From Solanum dulcamara (taxonomy: Eukaryota; Streptophyta; Magnoliopsida; Solanales; Solanaceae), in assembly GCF_947179165.1 (NCBI RefSeq), contig NC_077245.1:40851286-40915285 (forward strand): 64,000 nt of DNA. The letters are read 5' to 3'. The notes beneath the pieces are model-generated. The model was not told the DNA's origin. It saw only the letters and a list, made by a program, of their open reading frames with translations, and searched no databases. The first letter of the stretch is position 1, and each line of letters begins with the position of its first letter. The position numbers and the translations under genes were made by a program. Below are positions 44,385 to 55,613 of the stretch, in pieces.

Positions 44385-44700
44385 AGTCCCTCACAAGAAG
44401 GATGGGTACGATCGAGTCCCATAAAGGGTCGGGTACGATATAAGATGATATAAGTATTCTCTGAGTCCCACAAAGGGCTGAGTATGACCGAGACCCACAA
44501 AGGGTCGGGTATAACCGAGTCCCATAAAGGTCCTGGTATGACCGAGTCCCATAAAGGGTCGGGTATGATATATGTATATGATGGTATGATGACATGATTA
44601 TTGACCGGGTCCCATAAAGGTCTGGGTATGGTATATATACGCATATGATGACATAATGATACATTTATAACACCGAGTCCCACAACGGGCCGGGTATGGA
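44385..44700 (+). repeat. 27-bp repeat array in LTR1
   Basis: The unit CCGAGTCCCATAAAGGGTCG plus GGTATGA occurs four times head to tail without gaps at 44461-44568. Further copies at about 44385, 44413, 44607 and 44673 are separated by short ATATGATG spacers. LTR2 and LTR3 have at most one or two diverged copies, so the array expanded in this LTR. Confidence 0.9.
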
Positions 44701-45288
44701 ATATGACACTAAGATGCATAACATTGTTTTACAAGACACAGGTACAGTGATTTATTAATTGTTATACTTGTTCCCTGCATCCCTATGACAACTGTAATTT
44801 CATTATAATGTCTATGCTTATATACTTAGTACATATGTCGTACTAAGCCCCCTTTTTTGGAGGGTTGCGTTCATGCCTGCAGGTATAAATACACACTTTG
44901 GGGATCCACCAGCGTCTGAGTTTCACTCAGCAGTTCAGAAGCACTCCATTGTGTCGGAGCCTAGTTTTGGTACTAACCCTCGATGTATATATTTATTTGT
45001 TCACGAGTACAGCGGGGGGTCTATCCCGCCTTATGTTACTATTCTTACTCTTAGAGGTCTATGGACATGTATGTGGATTGTATATGTGTGTGTGTACAGT
45101 ATTGCCTATAAGACTTATGTTTTGGACATTCCCTTTTGTCATGGAAGCCTCATCGGCTTATATGTTATCGTGCCTATTGATTTCTTATGACGCAAATAGG
45201 AGACATGGTTACTTATAGTTAGCAAGGGTATATGCGAGTGTCCATTCTGGGCACCCATCACGGCCTACGGGGTTAGGTCGTGAAAGAA

Positions 45289-45302
45289 GTAGTATCAAAG
45301 CA
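45289..45302 (+). promoter_or_regulatory. primer binding site of outer LARD-like element
   Basis: GTAGTATCAAAGCA is a mutated copy of the initiator tRNA-Met site just after LTR1. Confidence 0.65.
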
Positions 45303-46251
45303 GTCCTTCCTTGGAGTGTCTATAGACTGTGTCTAGTAGAGTCTTGTTTATCGGTGTGTTGCGTGCCACATCTATAAACAGGAGGCTACAAGACATTTAG
45401 GATGTTACCTTTATTTCATATGTAAGATCGTGCGATAGATTCGAGTCATAGGAAAACTCCTTATATTAACCTTGGAAGTTAACAGAAGGATGAAAGCAAC
45501 AGAAGGAAGTGACTAACGATATTTGAAGTCGCAAGGCATGCAGGTAAGCAAAAGCACGAAAGATATATGTTGGGTAAGGTAATGAAGTAGAACTGAATGG
45601 TAAAGTTGTAAATTGAAAGGAAGAGTAGACAAGAAAGTGTAACAGGAGAAGTTCCAGTGGACGTACGAGGTAAGTCCATTTTCATACTGTTGATTGTGGG
45701 CACCCTGTGTGGCTGAGATATTATGTGATATGATACATATATATATAACTTTATACACGTTGGCCCTGTAAGGCACCGTTGGTATTTTCTGCGTGCAGGT
45801 TTGAGATAGTAAGAAATACAGAGGAAACTCTGCCCAAATTTTTCTAGAAATAAAAAGAGAATGAGATACAGGGCTATAGTATGTCTTGAAGGGTCATGCC
45901 CATAATAATGATGAGATTTGGCTAAACCACAAGTATGGCTGACCTCAAGAAATAAGTTAATTGCTAAATTAATGGCAATAGAAACTAGAAGATCGATATT
46001 GATATGGTAAACCAACGTTGGAAAAGACTTGTGACCATAGGGAGTGGATTTAGAGAAGACTAGTAGTTTTGGATATAACGATATATTAAGGCACCGATGG
46101 AATTGATACATAGGGATAAACTATGACGAACTAGAATTAAAAGGAGTAACAGTATGATTAAAACAAGAGTGCAAGGGAAACAGAATTGTGACAGATATGA
46201 AGTATTAATAGGACAGCTTGGGAGATATTAAGGAAAAGACTAACTAAGAAG
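45303..46251 (+). other. leader and first interior part of outer LARD-like element
   Basis: The first 140 bases contain CTAGTAGAGTCTTGTTTATC, GTGCCACATCTATAAACAGG and GATCGTGCGATAGA, the leader blocks of the gypsy elements A-D. Downstream are donor-like CAG|GTAAGC (GT at 45544-45545) and GAG|GTAAGT (GT at 45671-45672), and acceptor-like TTTTCTGCGTGCAG (AG at 45797-45798). A short frame ending RRMKATEGSD then stop (45475-45516) has a counterpart in copy F. No gag domain is visible. The long minus-strand open frame at 45479-46111 looks like chance. Confidence 0.6.
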
Positions 46252-46256
46252 GGTAA
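46252..46256 (+). repeat. target site duplication of inner element, left copy
   Basis: GGTAA at 46252-46256 is repeated exactly at 58499-58503 after LTR3. Confidence 0.92.
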
Positions 46257-49053
46257 TGTTATACCCCCTACTTTTGTACCTTGGAACGCTTCTTAAGCTT
46301 CTTAAGCCTTGAAAGGTTCTTAAGTTTCTAGAAGGGTTCTTAAGTTTCTTTGAGCTTGTTAAAGCTTCTTGAGCCTCTTAAAAGTTACCATGTGAGCCGG
46401 ATAATCTATAAGGTTATCAAATAACTCTAAGGAAGATAGAATGAGATACCCCATAATAGAAAAGATTGGAAATAAGGTTGTAAGAATTCGGAAGAAGTTG
46501 GAGACCAAATAATGAGTCGTAGGACTCGACTTACTTAAGCTACCAAGTTGGAAGTCTTACATACTTAAGCTACTTGAGTACATTCCAAGCTTACGTAGAA
46601 AAAATTACATAGGTTCGTAAAGTAAGACGAGATTACAAATCCACGAGAGGGAAAAGAAGGTGACATATGGTAGCATGGGAGAGTGCCACGTGGAAGCAGC
46701 TACAGCAAAGGGTGAGAACCCACATGCCACGTTGTAGCTCATGGTTGGAGGAGGTGGTGTGTTGGCCCAATGAGGGCTTGACATGAGTCACCACTTAGGG
46801 GTTGACATGTGTCACCCCTAAAGTAGCCTATATATACATATATGTTTTATGGATTTTACCTTCATACTTATCCCATAAGTTCCATACTTCTCTAGAAAAT
46901 TCAAGAGGAAAAAGGAAGAGAAGAAACCCTAGAGCTACAGAGAAAGTAGTGGGGGCCAAGGGGAGAAAAAGGTAAGTTTTCTGATTTCGTTCCGTGAATT
47001 AAGTATAAGGTATACAATGATGGTATGAAGGTGTTAGTAATGTAAATTTATAGCTTGGAGCGGCACCAAAAGGTTAACAAACAGCCACAAAGCTTTAGCT
47101 GCACTAAAAAAAACTTTCGAGGAGAATTTTGGCGAGTTTTAGGCAAGGTAAGGTTTTCCCTTTCAAATTGGATTTTATGATGTTATTATGCAGTATATTA
47201 CATGTTTTAAATGAGGTTGTAAGTGGAAAACTTGTATAAGGATGCTTGACGTTAGGAACAAACTAAATTGAAGTTAAGTACAGTGTTGTGATTGTGGTGT
47301 AGCGGTTGCAGCTGGTTGGATGGCATGTTTCAGGGCTGGAAAGTGTTCTAAAAAGGGTATGGGTACTTCTGGTTGCAGCCACACGACCCTCCATTTCGTA
47401 TTATTAAAGGTTTTATGAAATAAAGGTTAAAAACTCTATTTGGGTATCGTAGTTTTGAGCTAGTTGTTTGGAGTTGTATTGAGTAATGTTGAAGTGATTT
47501 GATTTTATATATAGGTGCTGGTTGTTATTGGTAATATGGATTCTAAGATTAGCAGTTGGATAGGGCAAGTTATAGAAAGATGCTGCTCGATTTCCGATAA
47601 CTTCGGAACTAGTAATAAACTAGTTGAGGGAAAGGGACAAGGGAATGATTCCTATGAATACTTGGGTGTAGAGTTGGAAATTGGAAAATGAAATGTTATT
47701 AACATTAGTATTGCTTTCATGTTAAATTTAAAAGACGACGAGGCGAACGTGGTTAAGGGTAATCCATAAGAGGTATGTAAAGCTACCTTCTTTCTCATAG
47801 AATGTTTTTGACATAGGTATGTAAAGTTATCCCTTCTTTCTTTTGGCATGTCTTAGAATTAAGTAAGGATTAATATGAGCTTTGGGGGTAATTTCATTCA
47901 TAAGTCTCGAGGGTGAGTCATGATTCCTGTTCTTAGAGATTCACCGGTAGCTAATGTCCTTGACTTTTATAAGTTATTTTGTATCGTCTTGATTCATGTC
48001 TATGATTTCTAAGGCTCTTTGATATGATCAATAGTGATATGACTATTGTCCTGATTTTCAAATGACAATTCGTCTTTACTACTTCATTGAGTCTTTGACA
48101 ATGTTTTAAATTGCATTTAGTTTCTCACCACTCCACTCGTGGATGCCTCAATGCTTCTTCCACTCCATCCGGGACAAGATATACATGATCATGCATACTT
48201 ATCTGCCTTGTTTATCGTGACCCAACGTAAGAGGGAAGGTACGCCTTGTACATTGGTTGTGGAGTTATGCTGTGCCATTACACATATGCTGATGTCTGAT
48301 GATATGATATGATATTATATGGCCATCTAATATGATATAATTTGTTACGGAGATATTCTCTACTCTATAGTTATGCTATGTTGTGGTGCCGGTGATGATA
48401 TGGTGATCATGTTTTGTTCACCGCATCCCATAATGGGGTTGGATATGACATATGTTTTTTCCACATGCATTATTTGTGCTTGTGATAAATATTTTGATAT
48501 TCTGGGTATTTCGCTCATTTTCTGCACATTCTGCTCTAGTTATGACTTTATTTATTACAGTCCATGCTTTACTACTCAGTATATTTTCCGTACTAACCCC
48601 CTATCTTCGGGGGCTGCATTACATGCCCACAGGTATAGTCGCTCGATTTGCCGATCCGCTTGCCTAGGACATCTACTCTGCTATTTGACAGTGCTTCTTT
48701 ATCTGGAGCTCTATTTTGGTACTAATTTTTCTGTTGCATATTTGTACGCGTTAATCAAGGGTACAACGGGGCTCTATCCCATCATATGATTAGGCTATTG
48801 TTCTGTAGAGGTCTGTAGACTTGTATTATGGGTTCTGTATATGTTCTGTGGGGTTTGTATATGTGTTTTGGGCTTTGCTGTTCCGAGATAGACTTAACGT
48901 CCTTTGTGTGCTACATCTACATTCATGTGCTATCTAGTGGCCTCATTTGCTTTCTATATTTGTTTATTCTGCTAATATGCTAATTTGGACTAAGGGGACG
49001 TATGGGTGTCCAACTCGAGAATGAGTCGCGACCTACGGGATTGGGTTGTGACA
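46257..49053 (+). mobile_element. LTR2, 5' LTR of inner element
   Basis: TGTTATACCCCCTACTTTTG to GGGTTGTGACA, 2797 bp. It has a TGCCACGTGG word cluster (46680-46735), the promoter module at 46803-46842 and an intact donor-like AAAAAG|GTAAGT (GT at 46972-46973). Confidence 0.92.
46803..46842 (+). promoter_or_regulatory. LTR2 promoter module
   Basis: Palindrome TGACATGTGTCA (46803-46814), then CCCCTAAAGTAGCC and the TATA run TATATATACATATA (46829-46842). Confidence 0.55.
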
Positions 49054-49057
49054 AAAG

Positions 49058-49071
49058 TGGTATCAGAACAG
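49058..49071 (+). promoter_or_regulatory. primer binding site of inner element
   Basis: GTGGTATCAGAACA is one base off the initiator tRNA-Met site and lies four bases after LTR2. Confidence 0.85.
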
Positions 49072-49247
49072 TTTGGTCCTCGGAATATCTACAGATCATG
49101 TCTAGTAGAGTCCTGTTTATCGGTGTGTTGTGCACCACATCTATAAATAGGATGCTATAGGACATTTAGGATATTACCTTTCTTTCTTGTCTTAGATCGT
49201 GCGATAGAGTTGTCTATCAGGATAATCCCTCCCTAGCAGACCACTAT
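49072..49247 (+). other. 5' leader of inner element (conserved block)
   Basis: It contains CTAGTAGAGTCCTGTTTATC, CACCACATCTATAAATAGGA and TTAGATCGTGCGATAGAG. These are the same blocks, order and spacing as in the outer element and in A-D. Confidence 0.65.
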
Positions 49248-49773
49248 GTGTGCGGCAAAACCTGTAAAGGAAGCTTATTTTTGACCTCCTTTCTTGCAGG
49301 TGAGTACAGGCTGTGGTGGAAAATAAAGAGACTAGCTCTAGACAGTAGAGGGGGTGCAGAAAAGGACCCTAGGGCACAAATGGGACCTCAGGCTCCAGGA
49401 CCAAGCAAGCGGAGCCCCAGTTATTCGATTGAGACTGATCCCTCTAAAGACCCTGATTATGTTATGGAGACCGATCCCTCGGAGGGCCCAACGATAGGTT
49501 CCCTAGAGCATATAATAACCAGGGAAGTGGTTCTGGAAGCCACGCCAGCTGCTCTTATGACCAAGCACTATGTCAGGCAAGCTCCTACCATAAGTTGTTA
49601 CAGCATATTAGAGCCCTCTATCTTGGTCATTGGTGAATCAGGAATTACCTGGCTATCGATGTCTTTTGGATGCAAGCGAGGAAGATGATGACGAACAGAT
49701 AAGCAAATGGCAACCAGATAGAGACGAGGAGCATACTTCACCTCTTAGGTCACCGGGTCGAACTGGAAACTGA
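49248..49773 (+). CDS. coding-like acidic frame in inner element, unknown function
   Basis: A frame opens at 49248 (MCGKTCKGSLFLTSFLAG) and runs 146 codons to a stop at 49686-49688. Its middle is rich in P, S, D and E with an internal repeat (IETDPSKDPDYV, then METDPSEGPTIG near 49427-49490). If the frame shifts near 49637, it continues as LDASEEDDDEQISKWQPDRD to a stop at 49771-49773, also acidic. The segment is clearly less AT-rich than its surroundings. The outer element and copy F have unrelated sequence at this place. TTTCTTGCAG|GTGAGT at 49290-49305 is both acceptor- and donor-like. I do not recognise a domain; it may be a captured gene fragment or a family-specific protein, already damaged. 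Confidence 0.4.
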
Positions 49774-51306
49774 TCGATTATAGGTAGGAGAGTGATAGGT
49801 ATAGTTTTGTTGGCTATATGGGGCAATTTGTCAGTTTGGTTTCGACTTAAGGTAGGAAGCCCTACATGGATATAATATGAGATACTATAAACCTATGTAT
49901 ATGTTGGCCCTATGAGGCGTTATAGTTATAATATGATATAATATAGATGTATATATATGTTGGCCTTGCATGGCATTGCTGGTATTTCCTGAGTGCAGGT
50001 TTGGGATGGCAAGGAATATAGAGGAAACTCTGCTGAATTTTGTTTTTGGAATAAAAAGGAAATGAGATATAGGTTCATCATATGGTCTAGAAGTTGATAT
50101 CGAGTACCCCTATTATAATGAACTAAAGCTATAGGGGTACCCTCCGTGTTGCTCGTAAGGGGGGCCCATGTTTACTTAAAAAGTTTTATGTCAGAGGAAA
50201 ACTCCTGTTGGAGGGAAAGGTGTCCAGCAATTGGGTTCCATTTTGGTGGGAAAGTATAGAACCCTCAACCATTAGTGGTGAACTAGATAAGTTGTTCATG
50301 ACTCAAGAATGAACCTGGAGGGAAACCATACGAGTTAGGCACTAAACGATATTGTGGTGCTTATTGGATTTTAATTTCCTTCTAGTAGTGGTTATAGGAT
50401 GCTTTATAGTAACCTTTTATTGGTTATTAAGCAACTAAAATAACTGGTGGACGGAAGACATGAACTTATGGGCTGTCCAGAATCATGTGCTTCATATTTT
50501 GGATAACATACTAGAAGGATTCAGAGGGGTCAGTGATAACAAGGAATGATTTTTCCCAAGGATATAGGGGTAACATGAAACTCCTCGAGCACAAAAATAG
50601 CCATGGACTGGAAGGGTAGAAGGACTACTACAGGGAGCTCTTAAGATAGACGTGATCAATTAAGTATGAGTGTCGGATGAAAAAGGGAATAGATAGCTAC
50701 GAACTGAATGTGTAGTATGAAAAGGCTAGAAGATAAGACCAGTATTAAAGTAAAATTGACATGGGACTGAGAAGAATTGGAAGTTAACCTCAGGTACCCA
50801 ACAAGGATAAACTCTTATGAGATATAAGGAAGTATTGTGGATATGTGACTCCACCGTGGAAAATATAAAGACCCCTAAAGGATGAGGGGGTAGCTCTACC
50901 AAACCATTGATGCATTGCAAGTCCATTAAGAGGAACAAGTGGTATCCACTGGGATGAAGATAGTGTTATAGCAGAGCTAGAAACACGGGTCACTGGAGTA
51001 CAAGTACTTCCTAATGGAGAAGTTGAAACCATTAGGGGGCTAGCTAATCACTGGTAGAGAAGACAAGAATATGGCTCTAGATAAATTACTACATTAATTA
51101 TATGACTCGATTACCAGTACTTGGACTAGATTGGGTACTAGTTATTGAGAATTCTAAGCACCCCATGGTTGTATTAAGGTTTCTTACTGGGGCAACCTAA
51201 AGTATAGATGATCTACAGAAGGTATATATATGGTGCAGTATGTCAAATATGTTCGAATAGAATCATATGTGTATGAACAGTTAAAAATAAACAGAGGATG
51301 ACATAG
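49774..51306 (+). other. non-coding interior of inner element, first part
   Basis: From 49978, GGTATTTCCTGAGTGCAGGT and the following 80 bases align with the outer element at 45782 onward, including an acceptor-like GAGTGCAG (AG at 49997-49998). The rest is purine-rich with many stops on both strands. It matches parts of the outer interior near 59200-59690. No gag or pol motif was found. Confidence 0.55.
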
Positions 51307-51372
51307 TATCACGACCCAACCCCATAGGTCGTGACTGGGGACCGACCTGGACCCCTGTATATATATCTACCA

Positions 51373-51746
51373 GTTGTACCTCATATGTCCAACTTCAAAC
51401 TGCATCTGTTGCACTTTCTGTCTACTTTTCCCTTCAATTTTTGACTTTATATTTCAATCATATATCAATACCTTGACCAACAGATATCTCTCGTGCCTTT
51501 ACTTACCTGCGTGCTTTGTGACTTCCAATATCGTCAGTCACTTCCTTCCGTCGATGTCATCCTTCTATTAAGATCCAAGGTTAGTATAAGAAATTGTTCT
51601 ATGACTCGAGTCTATAGCACGATCTCAGATATAGAAGAAAAGTAACATCCTAAATGTCTTGTAGCTTCTTGTTTATAGATATGGCGCGCAATACATCGAT
51701 AATCAAGACTCTACTAGACACGGTCTACAGACACTCTAAGCATGTA
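51373..51746 (-). other. leader of copy F
   Basis: On the minus strand it matches the outer element from 45303 to about 45665, including CTAGTAGAGTCTTGATTATC and AGAAGGATGACATCGACGGA. A strong donor-like GCACGCAG|GTAAGTAAA lies near 51509. Confidence 0.7.
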
Positions 51747-51760
51747 CTGCTCTGATACCA
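51747..51760 (-). promoter_or_regulatory. primer binding site of copy F
   Basis: On the minus strand TGGTATCAGAGCAG is a perfect initiator tRNA-Met primer site four bases after the LTR end. Confidence 0.92.
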
Positions 51761-51764
51761 CTTC

Positions 51765-54417
51765 TGTCACGACCCAACCCCGTAGGCCGAAACTGGGGTC
51801 CGACCTAGACCCCCGTATACATATCTATCAGCTATGGTCAAATCGAGTTGTAAATAATATAATACCATATAACAAAACCCTATTGGGTGATAACATTTTC
51901 TAAACCTGTAGCCTCTTTCATTTGTATCACAACATGAAAGGGCACGCAAGTCAATGAGGCTGCCATAACATAACCACATGAACAATATATCATATAAACC
52001 CAGCTGAACCAAAATGACATATACAACCCACATATATATGTCTGCAGACCTCTAACAATATCAATGAAAATATACGGCGAGCCAGGGCTCCCGCCGTACC
52101 CGTGAATAGACAAAACAGTTTTATACATCAATGGTCAGTACCAAAAGCTAGGCTCCGATACAATGGAGCCTCTTCCAACTGAGATGAGTTGAATCCTAAG
52201 CTGACGGACTCCAAAACCTATATCTGTATCTGCAGGCATAAACTCAGCCTCCCCCCCGACCCCCGAGAAAAGGGGGGTCAGTACGACATATGTACTGAGT
52301 ATGTAAAACATAACATAATACGACTAGAGGCATATCTGAAATAGAGAAGCAGGGGATAAAATATCAAATCTGAAACTTGTACCTGAAAAAGTAAAATCAT
52401 GCATGCTCAAATTTTTAATATAGTCGGCCCTATCAGGGATCCGGTGAATTATATTTGTAGTAGCATCACCTCCTTATTACAACACATCATCATATCATCA
52501 TTTATATACATACGTACCCGGCCCTCTAGTGAGGGCACGATGAACAATGCAGTGGATTGTGCACAATTACTATTCCCGACCACACGGTCGATGAAAGAAG
52601 TATTACAGTATGCACGAGTAGAGTAGTAAGAAATAAAACGCAGTTTAAATCATTATCGGAGACTTAATGAAGTCATCAGGTGAATCATCCATGGAGATCA
52701 AGGCAGAAAGTATCTGACGTATACCCCCTAAATGTCACTAAGGACTAGGTAAAAGGGAGTTTTAGAAATCTTAGACATATACTAATATGAAATATCTTAT
52801 AGCAGTCCGAGCGTTGGTTATCTCAGAGCCTTTCTTTTTTTACAGAAAAGAGCTTAGTCAAATTAATCGTTATACAGTCATATAGAAGACTCGAGGAGTA
52901 GGAGTATAACTACTTTAAAAGTCTTAACATCCAAAAGTGATCCAGAGTCCTGAAGTCATATTCAGAACTTAAGAGTGAAGTTTCCCCGAAGCTTTCATCA
53001 TCCATAGCCTACATCTAAGACATGCCAAAAGAAAGAGAAAAGATAGGCTTTACATACCTATGTCAAAAATATGCCAAGAGAGAGATTCACATACCTCTTC
53101 TGAGTTACTCTTTGTATCGTTCGCCTCGTCTTCCTTTGAACCTATTCAATATGAAAGTAATATGAATATCCACCACTCTTAACTTTCCAGCATCTTAGGC
53201 TGCACCTTAGTATTCATGGAACCTATTTCCTTGTTCGTCTCCTCAACTAGTTCTTTAATTAGGTAAGGCGTTAATGAAAATTGGGCAGCACCTCCCCTAT
53301 AATGTGCCCTATCCAAATTTCCAATTAGATCCCTAAACACTACAGCCAACATACAACAACAACCTGCAGCATATGTTTAAGCAATTCACACCAACAATAT
53401 ACAACATAAGCTCCAAATGACTCGCTCAAAATTGCGATATCAAATAGGGTGTCTAGCCTTTATTTTGTAACATCTTTAATTATACAAAATGAGGGGTCAT
53501 GTGTCTGATAACAGAAGCACCCCTACACCTTTTAGAACAAATTTAGGCCTTCCAAAAAAATACCACACCCCTGCAGCAGCACCTCACAAGCAAAACCCTT
53601 TACTTCAACGACAATTCAACTATAACGACTCCAACTTAGTTTATTTCGAACGTCAAGCATCTCTATAATGTTTACATATTTACAACTACTTAAACAACAT
53701 ATAATACACTTCTTAAAAATACCATAAACTCAAAATTAATAGGACAAACCTTACCTTACCCGAAATTGGCCAAAACTGCCAAATTGCAACTTGGAAACGT
53801 TTCAAACTTGCTGAAATCGCATTGACTGCTTGTTATCTGTTTGGTGCTTCTCCAATCCATAATTTTTCATTATTAACACCTTCATATTATGTACAAACCC
53901 TTACCAAAACGTGGTAGAATATAAACAACCATACCTCAACAAACGGCTTCCCAAACTTGCTAAAAATTAACTTCGGAAACCCCCTTAACGTGCTGAAAGT
54001 TGCGGACTGTTTGTGCCACTTCTCCATTGCTCCAAATTGGAATTTCTTGCTATAACACATCATTATACAATTTCGTCCGTATTGTCTTTTCCCTTTCCTC
54101 GTGGGTTCATAATCTCATCCTATTTTAGGAGTCTATGTAATCCGTGCTACGTAAGCTTAGTATGTCTTTAAGTAGCTCAAGTATGTAATACTTCTAAGTT
54201 AGTAGCTTACGTAGGTAATTCGAGTCCTACGACTCATCACTTAGCCTCCAATTCCTTCCGGATTCTTATGACTTTATTTCTAACCTTCTCTATTATGGGG
54301 TATCACATTCTCCCTTCCTTAGAGTCATTTGATAGTGTCATAGCATATCTGGATCACATGATAATTTCTAAAGAACTTATAAGACATTCCGAGTTTTTAA
54401 AAATGTGGGGTATAACA
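51765..54417 (-). mobile_element. LTR of copy F, promoter block missing
   Basis: 2653 bp with TG/CA ends, aligned to LTR1-LTR4 on both flanks. Between the CCCACGAGGAAAGGGAAAAG region near 54095 and the CACCAAACAGATAACAAGC region near 53840, the word cluster, G-box pair and TATA run of the other LTRs are absent. This LTR therefore has no visible promoter. Confidence 0.78.
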
Positions 54418-55613
54418 CATGTGTACACCCTAAAGGGGGGAAATGGACAGTAGAAATACAAGTGTGAGATGAAGTCAACTGACACTATCACATGTTAATG
54501 GGAATGCTTAAACTTTAAGTGAGATCCCATGCGGGCACGAGTTAGCAAGGACTGAAGGCCAGTAATAAATGGATAGAAGCCATGATATCTGAGACCTTAT
54601 GGAGAACCATTAGCATAGACCCTACTGGATGGGTGCATACAAAAAGGGGTGAATACAATAAGAGAGTAAGACTGAGTGATCTAAGGATTGTGTAAAGGGT
54701 AGCAAGGCCATGGTTTAGTAAAGATTAAGATATGCAACAGAGTTATTGGCCGCTGATATATGACATACAAGTGGCAAGGAGAAAGAATGGAAAATCTCCT
54801 ATGGTAGGAAATGAGGAGACCAAGGAATACCTAAAGGAAGGAAAAAGGGTAGGATAGAATAGCGCCAGCGTGAGCAAGTTCCAGTGTGAAGGCGATATGT
54901 AAAGCAAGATGGACTAGGAAATAAAAAGACTGTGTCTACCTCATACCGGTGGTATAAAAATAGTTGTGCAACCTATAAATATATATATACAGCATAAGAC
55001 CAAGTGGAGGAGTACGTGATGAAAAGGGGGTTATGATGGAAAGGGGGTTATTATATTTTGGATAAGTTACAAAGAAATACAAAGAGAAGTTAAATCAAAT
55101 GACCAAAAAGGACATGGTCATGGTTGAACTAAAGATCTACCTCGATACTGGTTGTAAGATAAAAGAGGAGAGGGCAAGGTGGAACCTAAAAACTAGCAAA
55201 ATGACGCTAAGGAAAATCTTGGTACTAAGGTGAGTGCCTTCGCACGTTATTGCAAGAATTGCAATGTAACGTGCAATAGGAAAATTGGAGCCAAATCTGA
55301 GCAAAGTACCATGGAAGAATCTGAACTAACGAGAAGCAACCTATTGCCATATTGGATCGGCGGAGTAGGAAGTTATGAGTTAAGGACGTAGTTTTCATCA
55401 AGGTGTTGAGGCAAAATGAAAATCGTGAAGAAGTGACCTAGGAAGCTAAAAAGGAAATGAAACACAAGTATCCGTACCTATTCCCTATGTCTACAAGTAA
55501 TCTCAACCTTTGGAACTGTGATATTGAGTGCTTGATGAAAGTATATGTTATTGCAGCGGAACAGAGAAACTCTCCATATAGTCTGTATAAGATCTTGACG
55601 AGGTTTTTTGGTT
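54418..55613 (+). other. non-coding interior of inner element, second part
   Basis: It continues the interior after F. It aligns with the outer interior from about 59785. CCCTAAAGGGGGGAAATGG at 54429-54447 is a purine tract lying more than 1 kb before the LTR. The rest is purine-rich without a supported gene. A frame of 82 codons at 55457-55705 crosses the polypurine tract into LTR3 and is not convincing. Confidence 0.5.

Larger units (their letters stand above)
41958..45285 (+). mobile_element. LTR1, 5' LTR of outer LARD-like element
   Basis: TGTTATACCCTGTACTTTTG to AGGTCGTGAAA (last C mutated), 3328 bp. It contains a GTGCCA(T/C)GTGG word cluster at 42330-42430, a promoter module at 42474-42538, and a mutated donor at 42656 (ATAAGT for GTAAGT). 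A 27-bp tandem array lies at 44385-44700. A run of 12 C lies at 42405-42416. Confidence 0.87.
51307..54417 (-). mobile_element. inverted truncated LARD-like copy F
   Basis: On the minus strand F has a full-length LTR start (TGTTATACCCCACATTTTT at 54417), the LTR end GGGTCGTGACA at 51765, a perfect primer site and about 375 bases of leader. It then has only the last 65 bases of a second LTR (51372-51307). Most of the interior and 3' LTR are deleted. The flanks CATAG and CATGT are only a partial match, so the target duplication is uncertain. F lies inside the interior of the inner element. Confidence 0.85.

Noticed and set aside
44302..44719. Two minus-strand open frames of about 120 codons with repeated LWDPV/LYGTR-like peptides
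   Set aside because: They are products of the 27-bp repeat array in LTR1, whose period is a multiple of three.
45479..46111. Minus-strand open frame of 210 codons
   Set aside because: It lies antisense in the purine-rich leader and interior of the outer LARD-like element, is hydrophobic and low in complexity, and has no recognisable domain; homologous sequence in F breaks it.
48373..48789. Open frame of 138 codons in LTR2, with a counterpart in LTR3 at 57782-58235
   Set aside because: Similarity of the two frames is expected because the LTRs are copies of each other; frames are disrupted differently in each and no domain is visible.
51307..51400. Copy F as a retrotransposed spliced RNA
   Set aside because: The leader-to-LTR joint keeps GT bases at the supposed donor, which splicing would have removed, so a plain deletion is more likely.
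51302..54422. CATAG/CATGT as target duplication of F
   Set aside because: Only three of five bases agree; F's truncated 3' end may have moved the true boundary.
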